This document shows positions 16,382-26,092 of a stretch of DNA of 64,000 nucleotides, one piece after another (positions within the stretch are counted from its first letter, which is position 1; every line of letters starts with the position of its first letter). Made by a program: the position numbers and the translations under genes. The notes beneath the pieces were generated by a model, which did not search any database, had not been told where the DNA came from, and saw nothing but the letters and a program-made list of their open reading frames with translations. Source of the stretch: Duganella margarita (lineage in GTDB: Bacteria; Pseudomonadota; Gammaproteobacteria; Burkholderiales; Burkholderiaceae_D); assembly GCF_009857535.1 (NCBI RefSeq), contig NZ_WWCS01000001.1:434001-498000 (forward strand), given 5' to 3'.

Positions 16382-19093
16382 ATGAAGGCCAAGATGACAC
16401 CCATCGCTGCCGCCTGCGCCGCACTGGCTTTTGCCGCCAGTCCAGCCATGGCGCAACAGCAAACCGCCGCACCCAAGGCCGACAAGACCGACGACGGCGC
16501 GGTGCAGGAAGTGGTCGTGACCGGGATCCGCCGCAGCATCGAGACTTCGATGGCGATCAAGCGCGATGCCGACGCCATTGTGGAGGCGGTGACGGCGGAA
16601 GACATCGGCAAGCTGCCGGACGTCTCGATCGCCGAGTCGATCGCCCGCCTGGCCGGCCTGACCGCGCAGCGCGTCGAAGGCCGTGCGCAGTCGATATCGA
16701 TTCGCGGCCTGGCGCCGGACTTTTCCACCACGCTGCTGAACGGCCGCGAGCAAGTGTCCACCAGTAATAACCGCAGCGCCGAATTTGACCAGTATCCATC
16801 CGAACTGATCAACGGCGTGGTGGTGTATAAAACGCCGGATGCGTCGCTGGTGTCGGGCGGCCTGTCCGGCACCGTGGACCTGCAGACCGTGCGGCCGCTG
16901 GACGTCCGCCAGCGCACCTTGGTGCTGAATGCGCGCGGCGAGCACAATTCCAACGGCAAGCTCAACTCCAACACCTCGGCCAACGGCAACCGCGTGAGCG
17001 CGTCGTATGTCGACCAGTTCCTCAACAACACGCTGGGCATCGCGGTCGGCTACGCGCATCTGGATTCGCCGGGCCAGCAGCAGGAATACAAGTCGTGGTG
17101 GTGGGGCACCAATAAAAACCTGCCGGCCGACATGCAGAACGTGGTCACGCTGAACGGCGCCGAAGTCACCGCCTCTTCGCGCGAGCAAAAGCGCGATGGC
17201 CTGATGGCAGTGGTCGAATACCGTCCGTCGAAGGAATTCCGCACCACGCTGGACATGTACTATTCCGAGTTCAAGCAGAACACCACCATGCGCGGCCTGA
17301 TGTGGAACTCCAACCAGGACAATCCGATCCGCTATCTGAATCCGCAGGTTGAAAACGTGGGCGGCACGCGCGTGCTGGTCGGCGGCGTGCTGACCAACCT
17401 GGAACCGATCGTGCGCAACGACTACAACCAGCGCAAGGACCAGCTCGGTGCGCTGGGCTGGAACAACACCTTCAAGAAAGATGGCTGGACGCTGGTCGGC
17501 GACCTGTCGTACTCGAACGCCAAGCGGCGCGAGGAAGTGCTGGAAACTTACGCCGGCCTCGGCCCTGCAGGGTCGAAAAATACCGACAACAATTTCCAGT
17601 TCCACATTCCCACCGCCGGCGGCTTGCCGACCTTCACCCCGAGCCTCAACTTCGCCGACCCCAGCATCATCAAGCTGACCGACGTTGGCGGCTGGGGCAA
17701 GGATGCGGACATGCACCATCCGGTGGTCGAAGACACGCTCAGTTCGGGCAAATTTTCGGTCAAGAAGGAGCTGGACGGCATGTTCCGCAGCCTGGAAGGC
17801 GGCCTCAACTACAGCAAGCGCGAGAAGACCCACGCCGACACCAATAACTACTGGTTCCTGAAGAACGGCCGCACACCGGCCACCGTCTCGTCCGACCTGT
17901 TGCAGCCGTCGACCTCGCTGTCGTTCGCCGGCATTCCCTCGGTGATGAGCTACGACGTGCTGGGCGTGCTGAACAAGTACTACGACAAGCAGCCGGCCCG
18001 CCCCAATGACCAGGCCTTGCAGGACTGGGGCGTGACCGAGAAGATCGCCACCGCCTACGCCAAGCTGGGCATCGACACCGACCTCGGCCCGATCCCGCTG
18101 CGCGGCGCGCTTGGCCTGCAGGCGGTCAATGTCGACCAGAAATCACGCGGCGCCACCGTCAACGCCGGCGTGCTGGGCACCATCAGCGGCGGCAAGAACT
18201 ACACCGACTGGCTGCCGAGCCTGAACCTGAACTTCGATCTGGACCAATACCTGTCGACCACCAATCTGCGCCTGGGCCTGGCCAAGACCGTGGCGCGGCC
18301 GCAGATGTCCGATATGCGCGCCGGCATTTCCGGCGGCGTCGACGCCACCACCCGCATGTGGAACGGCAGCGGCGGCAATCCGGACCTGGAGCCATGGCGC
18401 GCCAATTCATATGACCTGTCGGTGGAGAAGTACATCGGCAAGCGCAGCTACATCGCCGGCGCGCTGTGGTACAAGAAGCTGCAGAGCTATATCTACAACC
18501 AGCAGACCGCGTTCAGCTTTGCCGGCTTCCCCAATCCGTCGGCGGTGATCCCGCTGCAGGACATCGGCACGTTGAACCGTCCGGCCAACGGCAACGGCGG
18601 CCAGGTCAAGGGCGTGGAACTGTCCGGCGCGCTGGATGCCGGCCTGCTGTGGGCGTCGCTTGAAGGGTTCGGCGTCACCGGCAGCATGTCCGGCACCGAG
18701 AGCTCGATCCATCCGAACGGTCCGGGCACCAAGGAGAAGCTGCCGGGCCTGTCCGGTGTGGTGTCCAACTTCACCGTCTACTACGAGAAGGATGGCTACT
18801 CGGCGCGCGCCAGCCGCCGCTACCGCTCGGCGTATCGCGGCGAGGTGACCGGTCTGTTTGCGCAGCGCGCCTTCAGCGAGATCCTGGCCGAGCGCCAGAT
18901 CGACCTGCAGCTGGGCTACGCGATCGAGGAGGGCACCTACAAGGGACTGTCGTTCCTGTTCCAGGTGAATAACCTGAACAACTCGCCGTACCAGACGCGC
19001 CAGGGCGATCCGTTCTCAGGCGGCTCGTATGCACCGGAGCGCTATACCACCTATGGCCGTCAGTTCCTGCTGGGGCTGAACTACCGGCTGTAA
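16382..19093 (+). CDS. TonB-dependent receptor of the carbohydrate (Caulobacter-type) class
   Basis: The start chosen is ATG 16382 (MKAKMTPIAAACAAL), with GGGAGACG just upstream; an earlier in-frame ATG at 16334 lies inside the GH30 gene. The 903-aa protein has a signal peptide ending AMAQ, a TonB-box-like VQEVVVTGIRRS and the sugar-TBDR plug signature DAIVEAVTAEDIGKLPD...SIAESIARLAG. The barrel ends in FLLGLNYRL. This plug signature is common in TBDRs of the Caulobacter/Xanthomonas carbohydrate group. It shares the promoter and LacI-type operator with the GH30 gene, so both should be induced together by the sugar. Confidence 0.93.
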   Translation: MKAKMTPIAAACAALAFAASPAMAQQQTAAPKADKTDDGAVQEVVVTGIRRSIETSMAIKRDADAIVEAVTAEDIGKLPDVSIAESIARLAGLTAQRVEGRAQSISIRGLAPDFSTTLLNGREQVSTSNNRSAEFDQYPSELINGVVVYKTPDASLVSGGLSGTVDLQTVRPLDVRQRTLVLNARGEHNSNGKLNSNTSANGNRVSASYVDQFLNNTLGIAVGYAHLDSPGQQQEYKSWWWGTNKNLPADMQNVVTLNGAEVTASSREQKRDGLMAVVEYRPSKEFRTTLDMYYSEFKQNTTMRGLMWNSNQDNPIRYLNPQVENVGGTRVLVGGVLTNLEPIVRNDYNQRKDQLGALGWNNTFKKDGWTLVGDLSYSNAKRREEVLETYAGLGPAGSKNTDNNFQFHIPTAGGLPTFTPSLNFADPSIIKLTDVGGWGKDADMHHPVVEDTLSSGKFSVKKELDGMFRSLEGGLNYSKREKTHADTNNYWFLKNGRTPATVSSDLLQPSTSLSFAGIPSVMSYDVLGVLNKYYDKQPARPNDQALQDWGVTEKIATAYAKLGIDTDLGPIPLRGALGLQAVNVDQKSRGATVNAGVLGTISGGKNYTDWLPSLNLNFDLDQYLSTTNLRLGLAKTVARPQMSDMRAGISGGVDATTRMWNGSGGNPDLEPWRANSYDLSVEKYIGKRSYIAGALWYKKLQSYIYNQQTAFSFAGFPNPSAVIPLQDIGTLNRPANGNGGQVKGVELSGALDAGLLWASLEGFGVTGSMSGTESSIHPNGPGTKEKLPGLSGVVSNFTVYYEKDGYSARASRRYRSAYRGEVTGLFAQRAFSEILAERQIDLQLGYAIEEGTYKGLSFLFQVNNLNNSPYQTRQGDPFSGGSYAPERYTTYGRQFLLGLNYRL

Positions 19094-19189
19094 GTACGCT
19101 AGCGAACACAGTCATTAGCTGTGCTGCCTGGGTCGGTCGAGGGATGATAGAATTCCAGCTTCTCCCCCTCGAAAAAGCGACTTCGCCCG

Positions 19190-21349
19190 ATGCAAGCGAC
19201 CGATCCCGTCACGCTGGACAATTGTGCGGATGAGCCTATTCACATCCCGGGCAGTATCCAGCCGCACGGGGCTTTGCTGGCGTTCGACCTGGCCGGCGGC
19301 TTGCTGGCCTGGAGCGACAACGCGCCGCAACTGCTCGGCCTGGCGCCGGCGCTGGGCATGGCGCTGGCCGACCTGCCGTTGCCGGCCGGCGTACACGACG
19401 TCGCCGCCGAATGCCGCGACAGCGTCGAGGAGGGCGAGGCGCCGGCCATCGCGCTGGAGGTGGCCCTCGGCGGCCGCCAGTTCGACTGCATCGTCCATGC
19501 CTATCAGTCCCGCCTGATCATCGAATTCGAACTGCGCGACACGCCCAGCGACGCCGTGGCCGCTTTCGCGCTGAAGGCGCACGCCGCCATCGACCGTCTG
19601 AAACGGCAGAAATCCATCGATGCGCTGCTGCAACTGGCGACCGAACAGGTGCGCGCCATCACCGGCTTCGACCGCGTGATGGGCTACCGCTTCCACCAGG
19701 ACGACAGCGGCGACGTCATCGCCGAGGCGCGCCGCGACGACCTGGAACCCTACCTCGGCCGACGTTATCCGGCCAGCGATATTCCGGCCCAGGCGCGGCG
19801 GCTGTACATCATCAACACCTTGCGGCTGATCGCCGACGTCGGCTACACGCCGGCGCCGCTGCGCGGCCGCGCCGGGGATGCACCGCTGGACCTGAGCCAC
19901 AGCGTGCTGCGCAGCGTATCGCCGATCCACATCGAGTATTTGCAGAACATGGGCGTGGGCGCCTCGATGAGCGTCTCCATTGTCGTCAACGGCCGCCTGT
20001 GGGGCCTGCTGGCCTGCCATCACATGGCGCCGTTGCAGGTGCCGTATTCGATCCGCATGGCGGCCGACGTGATGGCGCAGGTGATCGCCTCGCTGGTGCA
20101 GTCGATCGAGGCGCGCGAACGCACCCGGCTGGTGGAAGAATCGGCCGAAGTGCGCACGCGCGTGATGGAAGCGCTGCTGCACCACGACGAACCGGCGCGG
20201 GCGCTGCTGGAACATGCGCCGGCGCTGTGCCAGTCGCTGCAGGCCGAGGCCATGGTGGTGACGCAATACGGCAAGACCATGGTGTATGGCGAGATTGACG
20301 CCGCGCTGGCGGCGCGCATGGTGGCGTCGCTGTCGGAAGGCGAGGGCGATCTAGTCGAACGGGTTGCCGTCAGCGACTGGCCGCAGGACATCCAGCCGGC
20401 GCTGGGACAGTGGGCCGGCATGCTGGCGCTACGCTTCGATCCGGCCACGGGGGGCTGGCTGCTGGCGCTGCGGCGCGAGCAGATCCATACCATCCGCTGG
20501 GGCGGCCGGCCGGAAAAACTGGTGGTGCCCGGCCCGCTGGGGCCGCGCCTGACGCCGCGCGGCTCGTTCGACGAGTGGCGCGAGATGGTGCGCGGCCGTG
20601 CGGTGGCCTGGGACGCCAACGAAAAGCTGGCGGCGACCCAGTTGCTGGGCGAGATGCACCGCGCCAGCGTTGCCAAACACATCGAGACCGACCGCGCCCG
20701 CGCACAGCTGCTGGCGATGCTGGGCCACGACCTGCGCGGCCCGCTGCATTCGATCAATATGGCGGCTACCGTGCTGCAGCACGGCGGCGCCGCCAGCACC
20801 ATGAGCACCCGCATTCAGGCCTCCAGCACGCGCATGGAACGCCTGATCAGCCAGGTGCTGGACATGAGCCGCATCAACGGCGGCATCGGCCTGGGCCTGA
20901 CCCGCAGCGAAGTCGACCTGGTGGCGCTCTTGCAGGACCTGATGGAGGAAGCGCGCCTGTCGCATGCCGAACTGCGCATCGAAACCAGCCTGCCGCCGAC
21001 GCTGCTGGCGCAGGTCGACGGCGACCGCATGACGCAGGTGGTGAGCAACCTGGTCAGCAATGCGCGCCACCACGGCACGCATGGCGAGCCGATCCACGTC
21101 AAATTGTCGGAGCAGGACGACCAGGTGCTGCTCGAAGTGCGCAACGTCGCGCCGGAAATTCCGGCCGAGATGGTGCCGATGCTGTACAGCCCGTTGAAAC
21201 ACACGTCGGTCGGCAATGTCCGCAACCGCGGCGGCCTCGGCCTTGGCTTGCACATCGCGCAGGAGATCGTGCAGCAGCACGGGGGCCAGATCGCCTACCG
21301 CTACGAAGCACCGCAAGTTGTCTTCACTGTAACGTTGCCGCGCGTCTGA
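19190..21349 (+). CDS. bphP: bacteriophytochrome sensor histidine kinase
   Basis: The 719-aa red/far-red light sensor has a PAS domain (about 20-120), GAF (about 140-310), PHY (about 320-490), HisKA and HATPase. The biliverdin-binding cysteine is Cys12 (DNCADEPIHIPGSIQPHG). The PASDIP motif with Asp197 contacts the chromophore. The phospho-acceptor is His513 in LGHDLRGPL, the N-box is VSNLVSNARHHG, and a GLGLGLHIA G-box follows. The kinase therefore looks active. No heme oxygenase gene (bphO), which makes biliverdin, lies in the window, and no stand-alone single-receiver regulator directly follows. Confidence 0.95.
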   Translation: MQATDPVTLDNCADEPIHIPGSIQPHGALLAFDLAGGLLAWSDNAPQLLGLAPALGMALADLPLPAGVHDVAAECRDSVEEGEAPAIALEVALGGRQFDCIVHAYQSRLIIEFELRDTPSDAVAAFALKAHAAIDRLKRQKSIDALLQLATEQVRAITGFDRVMGYRFHQDDSGDVIAEARRDDLEPYLGRRYPASDIPAQARRLYIINTLRLIADVGYTPAPLRGRAGDAPLDLSHSVLRSVSPIHIEYLQNMGVGASMSVSIVVNGRLWGLLACHHMAPLQVPYSIRMAADVMAQVIASLVQSIEARERTRLVEESAEVRTRVMEALLHHDEPARALLEHAPALCQSLQAEAMVVTQYGKTMVYGEIDAALAARMVASLSEGEGDLVERVAVSDWPQDIQPALGQWAGMLALRFDPATGGWLLALRREQIHTIRWGGRPEKLVVPGPLGPRLTPRGSFDEWREMVRGRAVAWDANEKLAATQLLGEMHRASVAKHIETDRARAQLLAMLGHDLRGPLHSINMAATVLQHGGAASTMSTRIQASSTRMERLISQVLDMSRINGGIGLGLTRSEVDLVALLQDLMEEARLSHAELRIETSLPPTLLAQVDGDRMTQVVSNLVSNARHHGTHGEPIHVKLSEQDDQVLLEVRNVAPEIPAEMVPMLYSPLKHTSVGNVRNRGGLGLGLHIAQEIVQQHGGQIAYRYEAPQVVFTVTLPRV

Positions 21350-21449
21350 CACTTTTCACTTTCACAACAATGTGGAGTTTCTGTGAAGAATTACGGCAGT
21401 TTCAAAGCAGACGCTTGAAGCTGGCCCGGCATCGTGGCTAAATGGCCTG

Positions 21450-22871
21450 ATGGTCAAGATCGGTATCACCGCCCGCCTATTTCTGTCGTTGCTGATCGTC
21501 AGCATGCTGACCGCAGTCGGCGTCGGGCTGGGCACGCGCTGGAGTTTCACGCGCGGCTTCCAGGGTTATCTGAACGAAGTGGAGGCGCGCCGCATGGAGG
21601 CGATGGCCTTCGAGTTTTCGCGCGCCTACCAGCAACACGGCAACTGGGACTTCATCCGCAACAACCGCGAAGCCTGGGAGCGCTACACCGGCGCCATCGG
21701 CCGCGAACGCGCCACCTCGCCGCGTCCCGGCGGCGACTCCATTTATTACGCGGTGCCGGACAAGGCGCCGCGCCGCCTCGGCCTGTATGACGAACACGGC
21801 AACCACCTGGCCGGCAACCTGCAGGCCGGCGCCGACCTGCGCTACCAGCCGGTGCTGGTGGACGGCAAAAGGGTCGGCACGCTGGCTGGCGCGCCGCTGC
21901 GCGGCTTGCAGGAAGAAGCCGAACAAACCTTCCAGGCACAACAGCAGCGCGACAGCCTATTCATCGGCCTCGGCACGCTGGTGCTGGCGGCGCTGGCGGC
22001 CATGCTGCTGGCGCGCAGCTTTGTGGCGCCGACGCGACGGCTGATTGCGGCCGCCTCCAAGGTGGCCGCCGGCGATTACGGCGTGCGCGTGCCGCATGCG
22101 CAGCGCGACGAGCTGGGTACGCTGGCGCGCAACTTCAACATCATGGTGGCCACGCTGGAGAGCAACGAGGCGCTGCGCCGCCACTTCATGGCCGACATTT
22201 CGCACGAGCTGCGCACGCCGCTGTCGGTGTTGCAGGCGCAGCTGGAAGCGATGGAAGACGGCATCGAGCCGATCGACGCCGGCAGCCTGAAGGCGCTGAT
22301 GGACGAGGTTGCCACGCTGAGCCGGCTGGTGGAGGACATGCGCCAGATCACCTTGTCCGAAGTGGGCGCCTTCGACTACCGCCGCGAGCCGCTGGACCTG
22401 GCCGCACTGCTGGACAGCGAAGTCCACAAGTGGCGCGAGCCGCTGGCGCAGAGCGGCACCGAAATCCGGGTCGAGCGTCCATCTACCATGATCATTGATG
22501 GCGACACGGTGCGCCTGCGCCAGCTACTGCGTAACCTGTTCAACAACACGCTGCGCCACGCCGAAGGCGCCACGCAGTTGCGCATCAGCCTGCATATCAT
22601 GCGGCAGCAGGCGGTGCTGACGCTGGCCGACAACGGCCCCGGCGTCAGCGATGCCGGCCTGCTGATGCTGTTCGAACGCTTCTGGCGCGGCGACCACGCG
22701 CGCAGCCGCAGCACCGGCGGCAGCGGCCTCGGCCTGGCGATCTGCCGCAGCATTGTGGAAGCGCACGGCGGCAGCATCGGCGCCATGCACACGCATACGC
22801 AGTTGGCCACAAACGCACCGCGCGGCCTGACCATCCGCATCATGCTGCCGCTGTCCGGAGAAATCGCATGA
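21450..22871 (+). CDS. two-component sensor histidine kinase, BaeS-like
   Basis: The 473-aa kinase has two membrane helices (about 7-29 and 170-190) flanking a periplasmic sensor of about 140 residues. HAMP (about 190-242), HisKA with His252 in DISHELRTPLSVL and HATPase with N-box LLRNLFNNTLRHAEG and GSGLGLAIC follow. The resemblance to BaeS/CpxA-type envelope-stress kinases is from general layout. The stop overlaps the start of the response regulator gene (ATGA), so the two are translationally coupled. The gene lies 100 bp after the phytochrome gene; a functional link to it is not shown. Confidence 0.9.
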   Translation: MVKIGITARLFLSLLIVSMLTAVGVGLGTRWSFTRGFQGYLNEVEARRMEAMAFEFSRAYQQHGNWDFIRNNREAWERYTGAIGRERATSPRPGGDSIYYAVPDKAPRRLGLYDEHGNHLAGNLQAGADLRYQPVLVDGKRVGTLAGAPLRGLQEEAEQTFQAQQQRDSLFIGLGTLVLAALAAMLLARSFVAPTRRLIAAASKVAAGDYGVRVPHAQRDELGTLARNFNIMVATLESNEALRRHFMADISHELRTPLSVLQAQLEAMEDGIEPIDAGSLKALMDEVATLSRLVEDMRQITLSEVGAFDYRREPLDLAALLDSEVHKWREPLAQSGTEIRVERPSTMIIDGDTVRLRQLLRNLFNNTLRHAEGATQLRISLHIMRQQAVLTLADNGPGVSDAGLLMLFERFWRGDHARSRSTGGSGLGLAICRSIVEAHGGSIGAMHTHTQLATNAPRGLTIRIMLPLSGEIA

Positions 22872-23548
22872 ACGCGCCGCACGTGCTGGTGGTGGAAGAT
22901 GAACAACGGCTGGCGCGGCTGCTGGTCAGCTATCTGCTGGCGGCCGGCTACCGCGCCAGCGCCCAGCACGACGGCCTGGCGGTGCAGGCCACCGTGGCGG
23001 CCGGCGACGTCGACCTGATCCTGCTGGACTGGATGCTGCCCGGCATGGACGGCCTGAGCCTGTGCCGCCTGCTGCGCGCCAACAGCGATATCCCCATCAT
23101 CATGATGACGGCGCGCGCGCAGGAAGAAGACCGTCTCGACGGCCTCGACAGCGGCGCCGACGATTACATCTGCAAACCGTTCAGCCCGCGCGAGGTGGTG
23201 GCGCGGGTGCGGGCGGTGCTGCGCCGCCGGCCGTCCGGCACGCCGCAGCCGGGTTTGCAGATTGACGATGCCGGCATGCGCGCCTTTGTGCACGGCAAAG
23301 AGGTCGCGCTGACGCCGGTGGAATTCCGCTTGCTGAAACTGTTGCGCGATGCACCGGGCAAAGCCATGTCACGCGATGACTTGCGCAGCTGGGTGTATGA
23401 GGACCGGCGCATCGTGCACGACCGCACGATCGATACGCATGTGAAGAACCTGCGCCGGAAACTGGAGGAGGCCGGCCTGGCCGAAGCGATTTCGGCCGTT
23501 TATGGGGTCGGCTATCGATGGGAAGCGCGCAGCGCGCTGCAACCCTGA
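22868..23548 (+). CDS. OmpR-family response regulator, BaeR-like
   Basis: This 226-aa protein has an N-terminal receiver with Asp54 in LILLDWMLPGMDG, acidic pair EDE near residue 10 and the conserved Lys in DDYICKPFSP. A C-terminal winged helix follows (ALTPVEFRLLKLL, DDLRSWVYEDRRIVHDRTIDTHVKNLRRKL). It is the partner of the kinase at 21450 by overlap. Its stop is 23 bp before the gluconate-type dehydrogenase operon, so it may regulate or be co-transcribed with those genes. Confidence 0.93.
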   Translation: MNAPHVLVVEDEQRLARLLVSYLLAAGYRASAQHDGLAVQATVAAGDVDLILLDWMLPGMDGLSLCRLLRANSDIPIIMMTARAQEEDRLDGLDSGADDYICKPFSPREVVARVRAVLRRRPSGTPQPGLQIDDAGMRAFVHGKEVALTPVEFRLLKLLRDAPGKAMSRDDLRSWVYEDRRIVHDRTIDTHVKNLRRKLEEAGLAEAISAVYGVGYRWEARSALQP

Positions 23549-23571
23549 CGTCTTACAACGAGGAGAAAGCA

Positions 23572-24300
23572 ATGTCTGACGACACACAGTCGCCGTCCCG
23601 GCGCAACCTTATCAAAGGCATGGTGTTCATACCGATCGGCGCGGTGGCCGCGACCGGCGCGGTGCGCGCACTGCAACCGGCCACTGCGGCCGACGCCAAT
23701 GCGCCCGAGGGCAAGCCGGACGCGTACACGCCGGCGTTTTTCAACCAGGTGGAGTGGAAGTTCCTCAACGCCGCCGTCGACCGCCTGATCCCGCACGATG
23801 AACACGGCCCCGGCGCCATCGAGCTGGGCGTGCTGGAATTCCTCGACTGTCACATGCAGACGCCGTACGCCACCGGCGATATCTGGTACATGCAAGGCCC
23901 GTTCGTCAAGGCGGCACCGGAGTTCGGCTACCAGGGCAAGCTGGGCCTGCGCGACATCATCCGCGTCGGCATCAAGAACGTCGACGGCTATTGCGCCTCG
24001 CAGTTCGGCGGCAAGGCGTTTGCCGACCTGGACCGCAAGCAGCAGGAAGAAATCCTCAAGGGCTGCGAAGGCGGCAAGCTGAAGTTCGACGACATTTCGG
24101 CCAAGCTGTTCTTCACCAATCTGCTGAACGAAGTGCGCAACGGCTATTTCGCCGATCCCAAGCACGGCGGCAACAAGGGCATGGGGTCGTGGAAAATGAT
24201 CGGCTATCCCGGCATGCGCGCCGATTATCTGGACTGGGTGGAAGTTCGCGACAAACCGTATCCGATCGGCCCCGTCGATCTGGCTGGACGCAGAGGTTAA
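23572..24300 (+). CDS. gluconate 2-dehydrogenase-type small (gamma) subunit
   Basis: The start chosen is ATG 23572 (MSDDTQSPSRRNLIKGM), preceded by GAGGAG. The earlier start at 23518 would lie inside the regulator gene. The 242-aa protein opens with a twin-arginine-type signal (SRRNLIKGMVFIPIGA) and matches the subunit-3 family of membrane-bound gluconate/sorbitol/fructose dehydrogenases (FFNQVEWKFLNAAVDRLIPHDEHGPGA, LDCHMQTPYATGDIWYM). This subunit helps export or maturation of the flavoprotein. It is the first gene of a three-gene operon with tight spacing (4 bp to the next). Confidence 0.93.
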   Translation: MSDDTQSPSRRNLIKGMVFIPIGAVAATGAVRALQPATAADANAPEGKPDAYTPAFFNQVEWKFLNAAVDRLIPHDEHGPGAIELGVLEFLDCHMQTPYATGDIWYMQGPFVKAAPEFGYQGKLGLRDIIRVGIKNVDGYCASQFGGKAFADLDRKQQEEILKGCEGGKLKFDDISAKLFFTNLLNEVRNGYFADPKHGGNKGMGSWKMIGYPGMRADYLDWVEVRDKPYPIGPVDLAGRRG

Positions 24301-24304
24301 TGAC

Positions 24305-26080
24305 ATGAGTATCGTAAAAAACAAAGTAGACGCCGTGATTGTCGGCATGGGCTGGACCGGCGCCATCATGGCCAAGGAGCTGACTGACGCCGGCCTGAGC
24401 GTGGTGTGCCTGGAACGCGGCCCGGACCGCGACACGCAGCCGGATTTCGCCTATCCGCGCGTGGTCGACGAGCTGGAAGGCTCGGTGCACCGCAAGTACC
24501 TGCAATCGCTGTCGAAGGAGACGGTGACCATCCGCCACAATATGAACGACACGGCGGTGCCGTATCGCCAGATGGGCTCGTTCAAGCCGGGCACCGGCGT
24601 CGGTGGCGCCGGCAGCCACTGGTCGGGCTGCCATTTCCGCGCGCTGCCGGAAGACTTCAAGGTGCGTTCCAACGTGGAGCAGCGCTACGGCAAGAAGTTC
24701 ATCCCGGCCGGCATGACGATCCAGGATTTCCCGGTCACGTATGACGACCTGGAACCGCATTTCGACCACTTTGAGTACGTGTGCGGCACCTCCGGCAAGG
24801 CCGGCGTGCTGAACGGCCAGAAGGTCGAAGGCGGTAATCCGTTCGAAGGCTCGCGCTCGCGGGAATTCGCGCTGCCGCCGAACCCGAACTACCTCGGCGC
24901 CGAACTGTTCTACAAGGCCGCGCGCGAGATGGGCTACCACCCGTATCCGATTCCGGCGTCCAACGCGTCCGGCCCGTATGTGAATCCGTACGGCTGCCAG
25001 ATGGGGTCGTGCAACTTCTGCGGCTTCTGCTCCGACTACGGCTGCCTGAATTACTCCAAGGCCAGCCCGAACGCCTGCATCATGCCGGTGCTGCGCGGCC
25101 GCAAGGGCTTCGAGCTGCGCACGCTGGCGCAAGTGCTGAAGGTCAACCTGACCGCCGACAAGAAGAAAGCCACCGGCGTCACTTATCTGGACGCGCAAGG
25201 CCGCGAGACCGAGCAGCCGGCCGACCTGGTGGTGCTGTGTGCGTTCTCGCTGTTCAATGTGCATTTGATGCTGTTGTCGGGCATCGGCGTGCCGTATGAC
25301 CCGGTGAGCAATACCGGCACCATCGGCCGCAACTACTCGTACCAGAACCTGAACCGCGTCTCGCTGTTCTTCGATGAAACCGTGCACGCCAACCAGTTCA
25401 TGGGCATCGGCGGCGGCGGCACCACCATCGACGACCTGAACGGCAACCAGAACGACAGCACCAAGTCCGGCTTCATCGGCGGCGGCCTGGTCTGGGCGCG
25501 CCAGCCGGGCGGCGGTCCGGTGCGCGGCATCGCCACGGCGCCGGGTGTGCCGAACTGGGGCAGCGGCTGGAAGAAGGGCGTCAAGGAAGCCTTCCGCCAT
25601 TCGTTCTACTACGAGGTGCAGGGTTCGTGCATGTCCTACCAGGACGCCTACCTGAGCCTGGACCCGACCTACAAGGACGCCTTTGGCCGTCCGCTGCTGC
25701 GCATGACTTTCGACTGGCATGACAACGAGGTCAAGGCGTCGCAGTACCTGGTGGAGAAAGCCTCCGACATGTGCAAGGTGCTGGGTCCGAAAGCCATCAA
25801 GGGCGACGCCAAGAAGGACGGCGACCACTACAACGTGACGCAGTACCAGTCGACCCACACCTGCGGCGGCGCCATCATGGGCAGCGATCCGAAGACCTCG
25901 GCGCTGAACCGCTACCTGCAGTCGTGGGACGTCTCCAACGTGTTTGCGCCCGGCGCCAATGCCTTCCCGCAAAACAACGGCTACAACCCGACCGGCATGG
26001 TCGGCGCGCTGACGTACTGGTGCGCCAAGGCGGTCCGCGAGCAGTACTTGAAAAACCCGGGCCCGCTGGTCCAGGCTTAA
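24305..26080 (+). CDS. GMC-family FAD oxidoreductase, gluconate 2-dehydrogenase-type flavoprotein subunit
   Basis: The 591-aa catalytic subunit has an N-terminal FAD-binding motif (VDAVIVGMGWTGAIMAKEL) and a cysteine-rich stretch (YGCQMGSCNFCGFCSDYGCLNY) that could hold an Fe-S centre, as in fructose/gluconate dehydrogenases. The C-terminal GMC active-site region is HTCGGAIMGSDPKTSALNRY and NAFPQNNGYNPTGMVGALT. It should oxidise a sugar acid or polyol in the periplasm and pass electrons to the cytochrome subunit 12 bp downstream. It has no signal of its own, consistent with co-export on the gamma subunit. The natural substrate is unproven. Confidence 0.94.
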   Translation: MSIVKNKVDAVIVGMGWTGAIMAKELTDAGLSVVCLERGPDRDTQPDFAYPRVVDELEGSVHRKYLQSLSKETVTIRHNMNDTAVPYRQMGSFKPGTGVGGAGSHWSGCHFRALPEDFKVRSNVEQRYGKKFIPAGMTIQDFPVTYDDLEPHFDHFEYVCGTSGKAGVLNGQKVEGGNPFEGSRSREFALPPNPNYLGAELFYKAAREMGYHPYPIPASNASGPYVNPYGCQMGSCNFCGFCSDYGCLNYSKASPNACIMPVLRGRKGFELRTLAQVLKVNLTADKKKATGVTYLDAQGRETEQPADLVVLCAFSLFNVHLMLLSGIGVPYDPVSNTGTIGRNYSYQNLNRVSLFFDETVHANQFMGIGGGGTTIDDLNGNQNDSTKSGFIGGGLVWARQPGGGPVRGIATAPGVPNWGSGWKKGVKEAFRHSFYYEVQGSCMSYQDAYLSLDPTYKDAFGRPLLRMTFDWHDNEVKASQYLVEKASDMCKVLGPKAIKGDAKKDGDHYNVTQYQSTHTCGGAIMGSDPKTSALNRYLQSWDVSNVFAPGANAFPQNNGYNPTGMVGALTYWCAKAVREQYLKNPGPLVQA

Positions 26081-26092
26081 GGAGACGACGAC

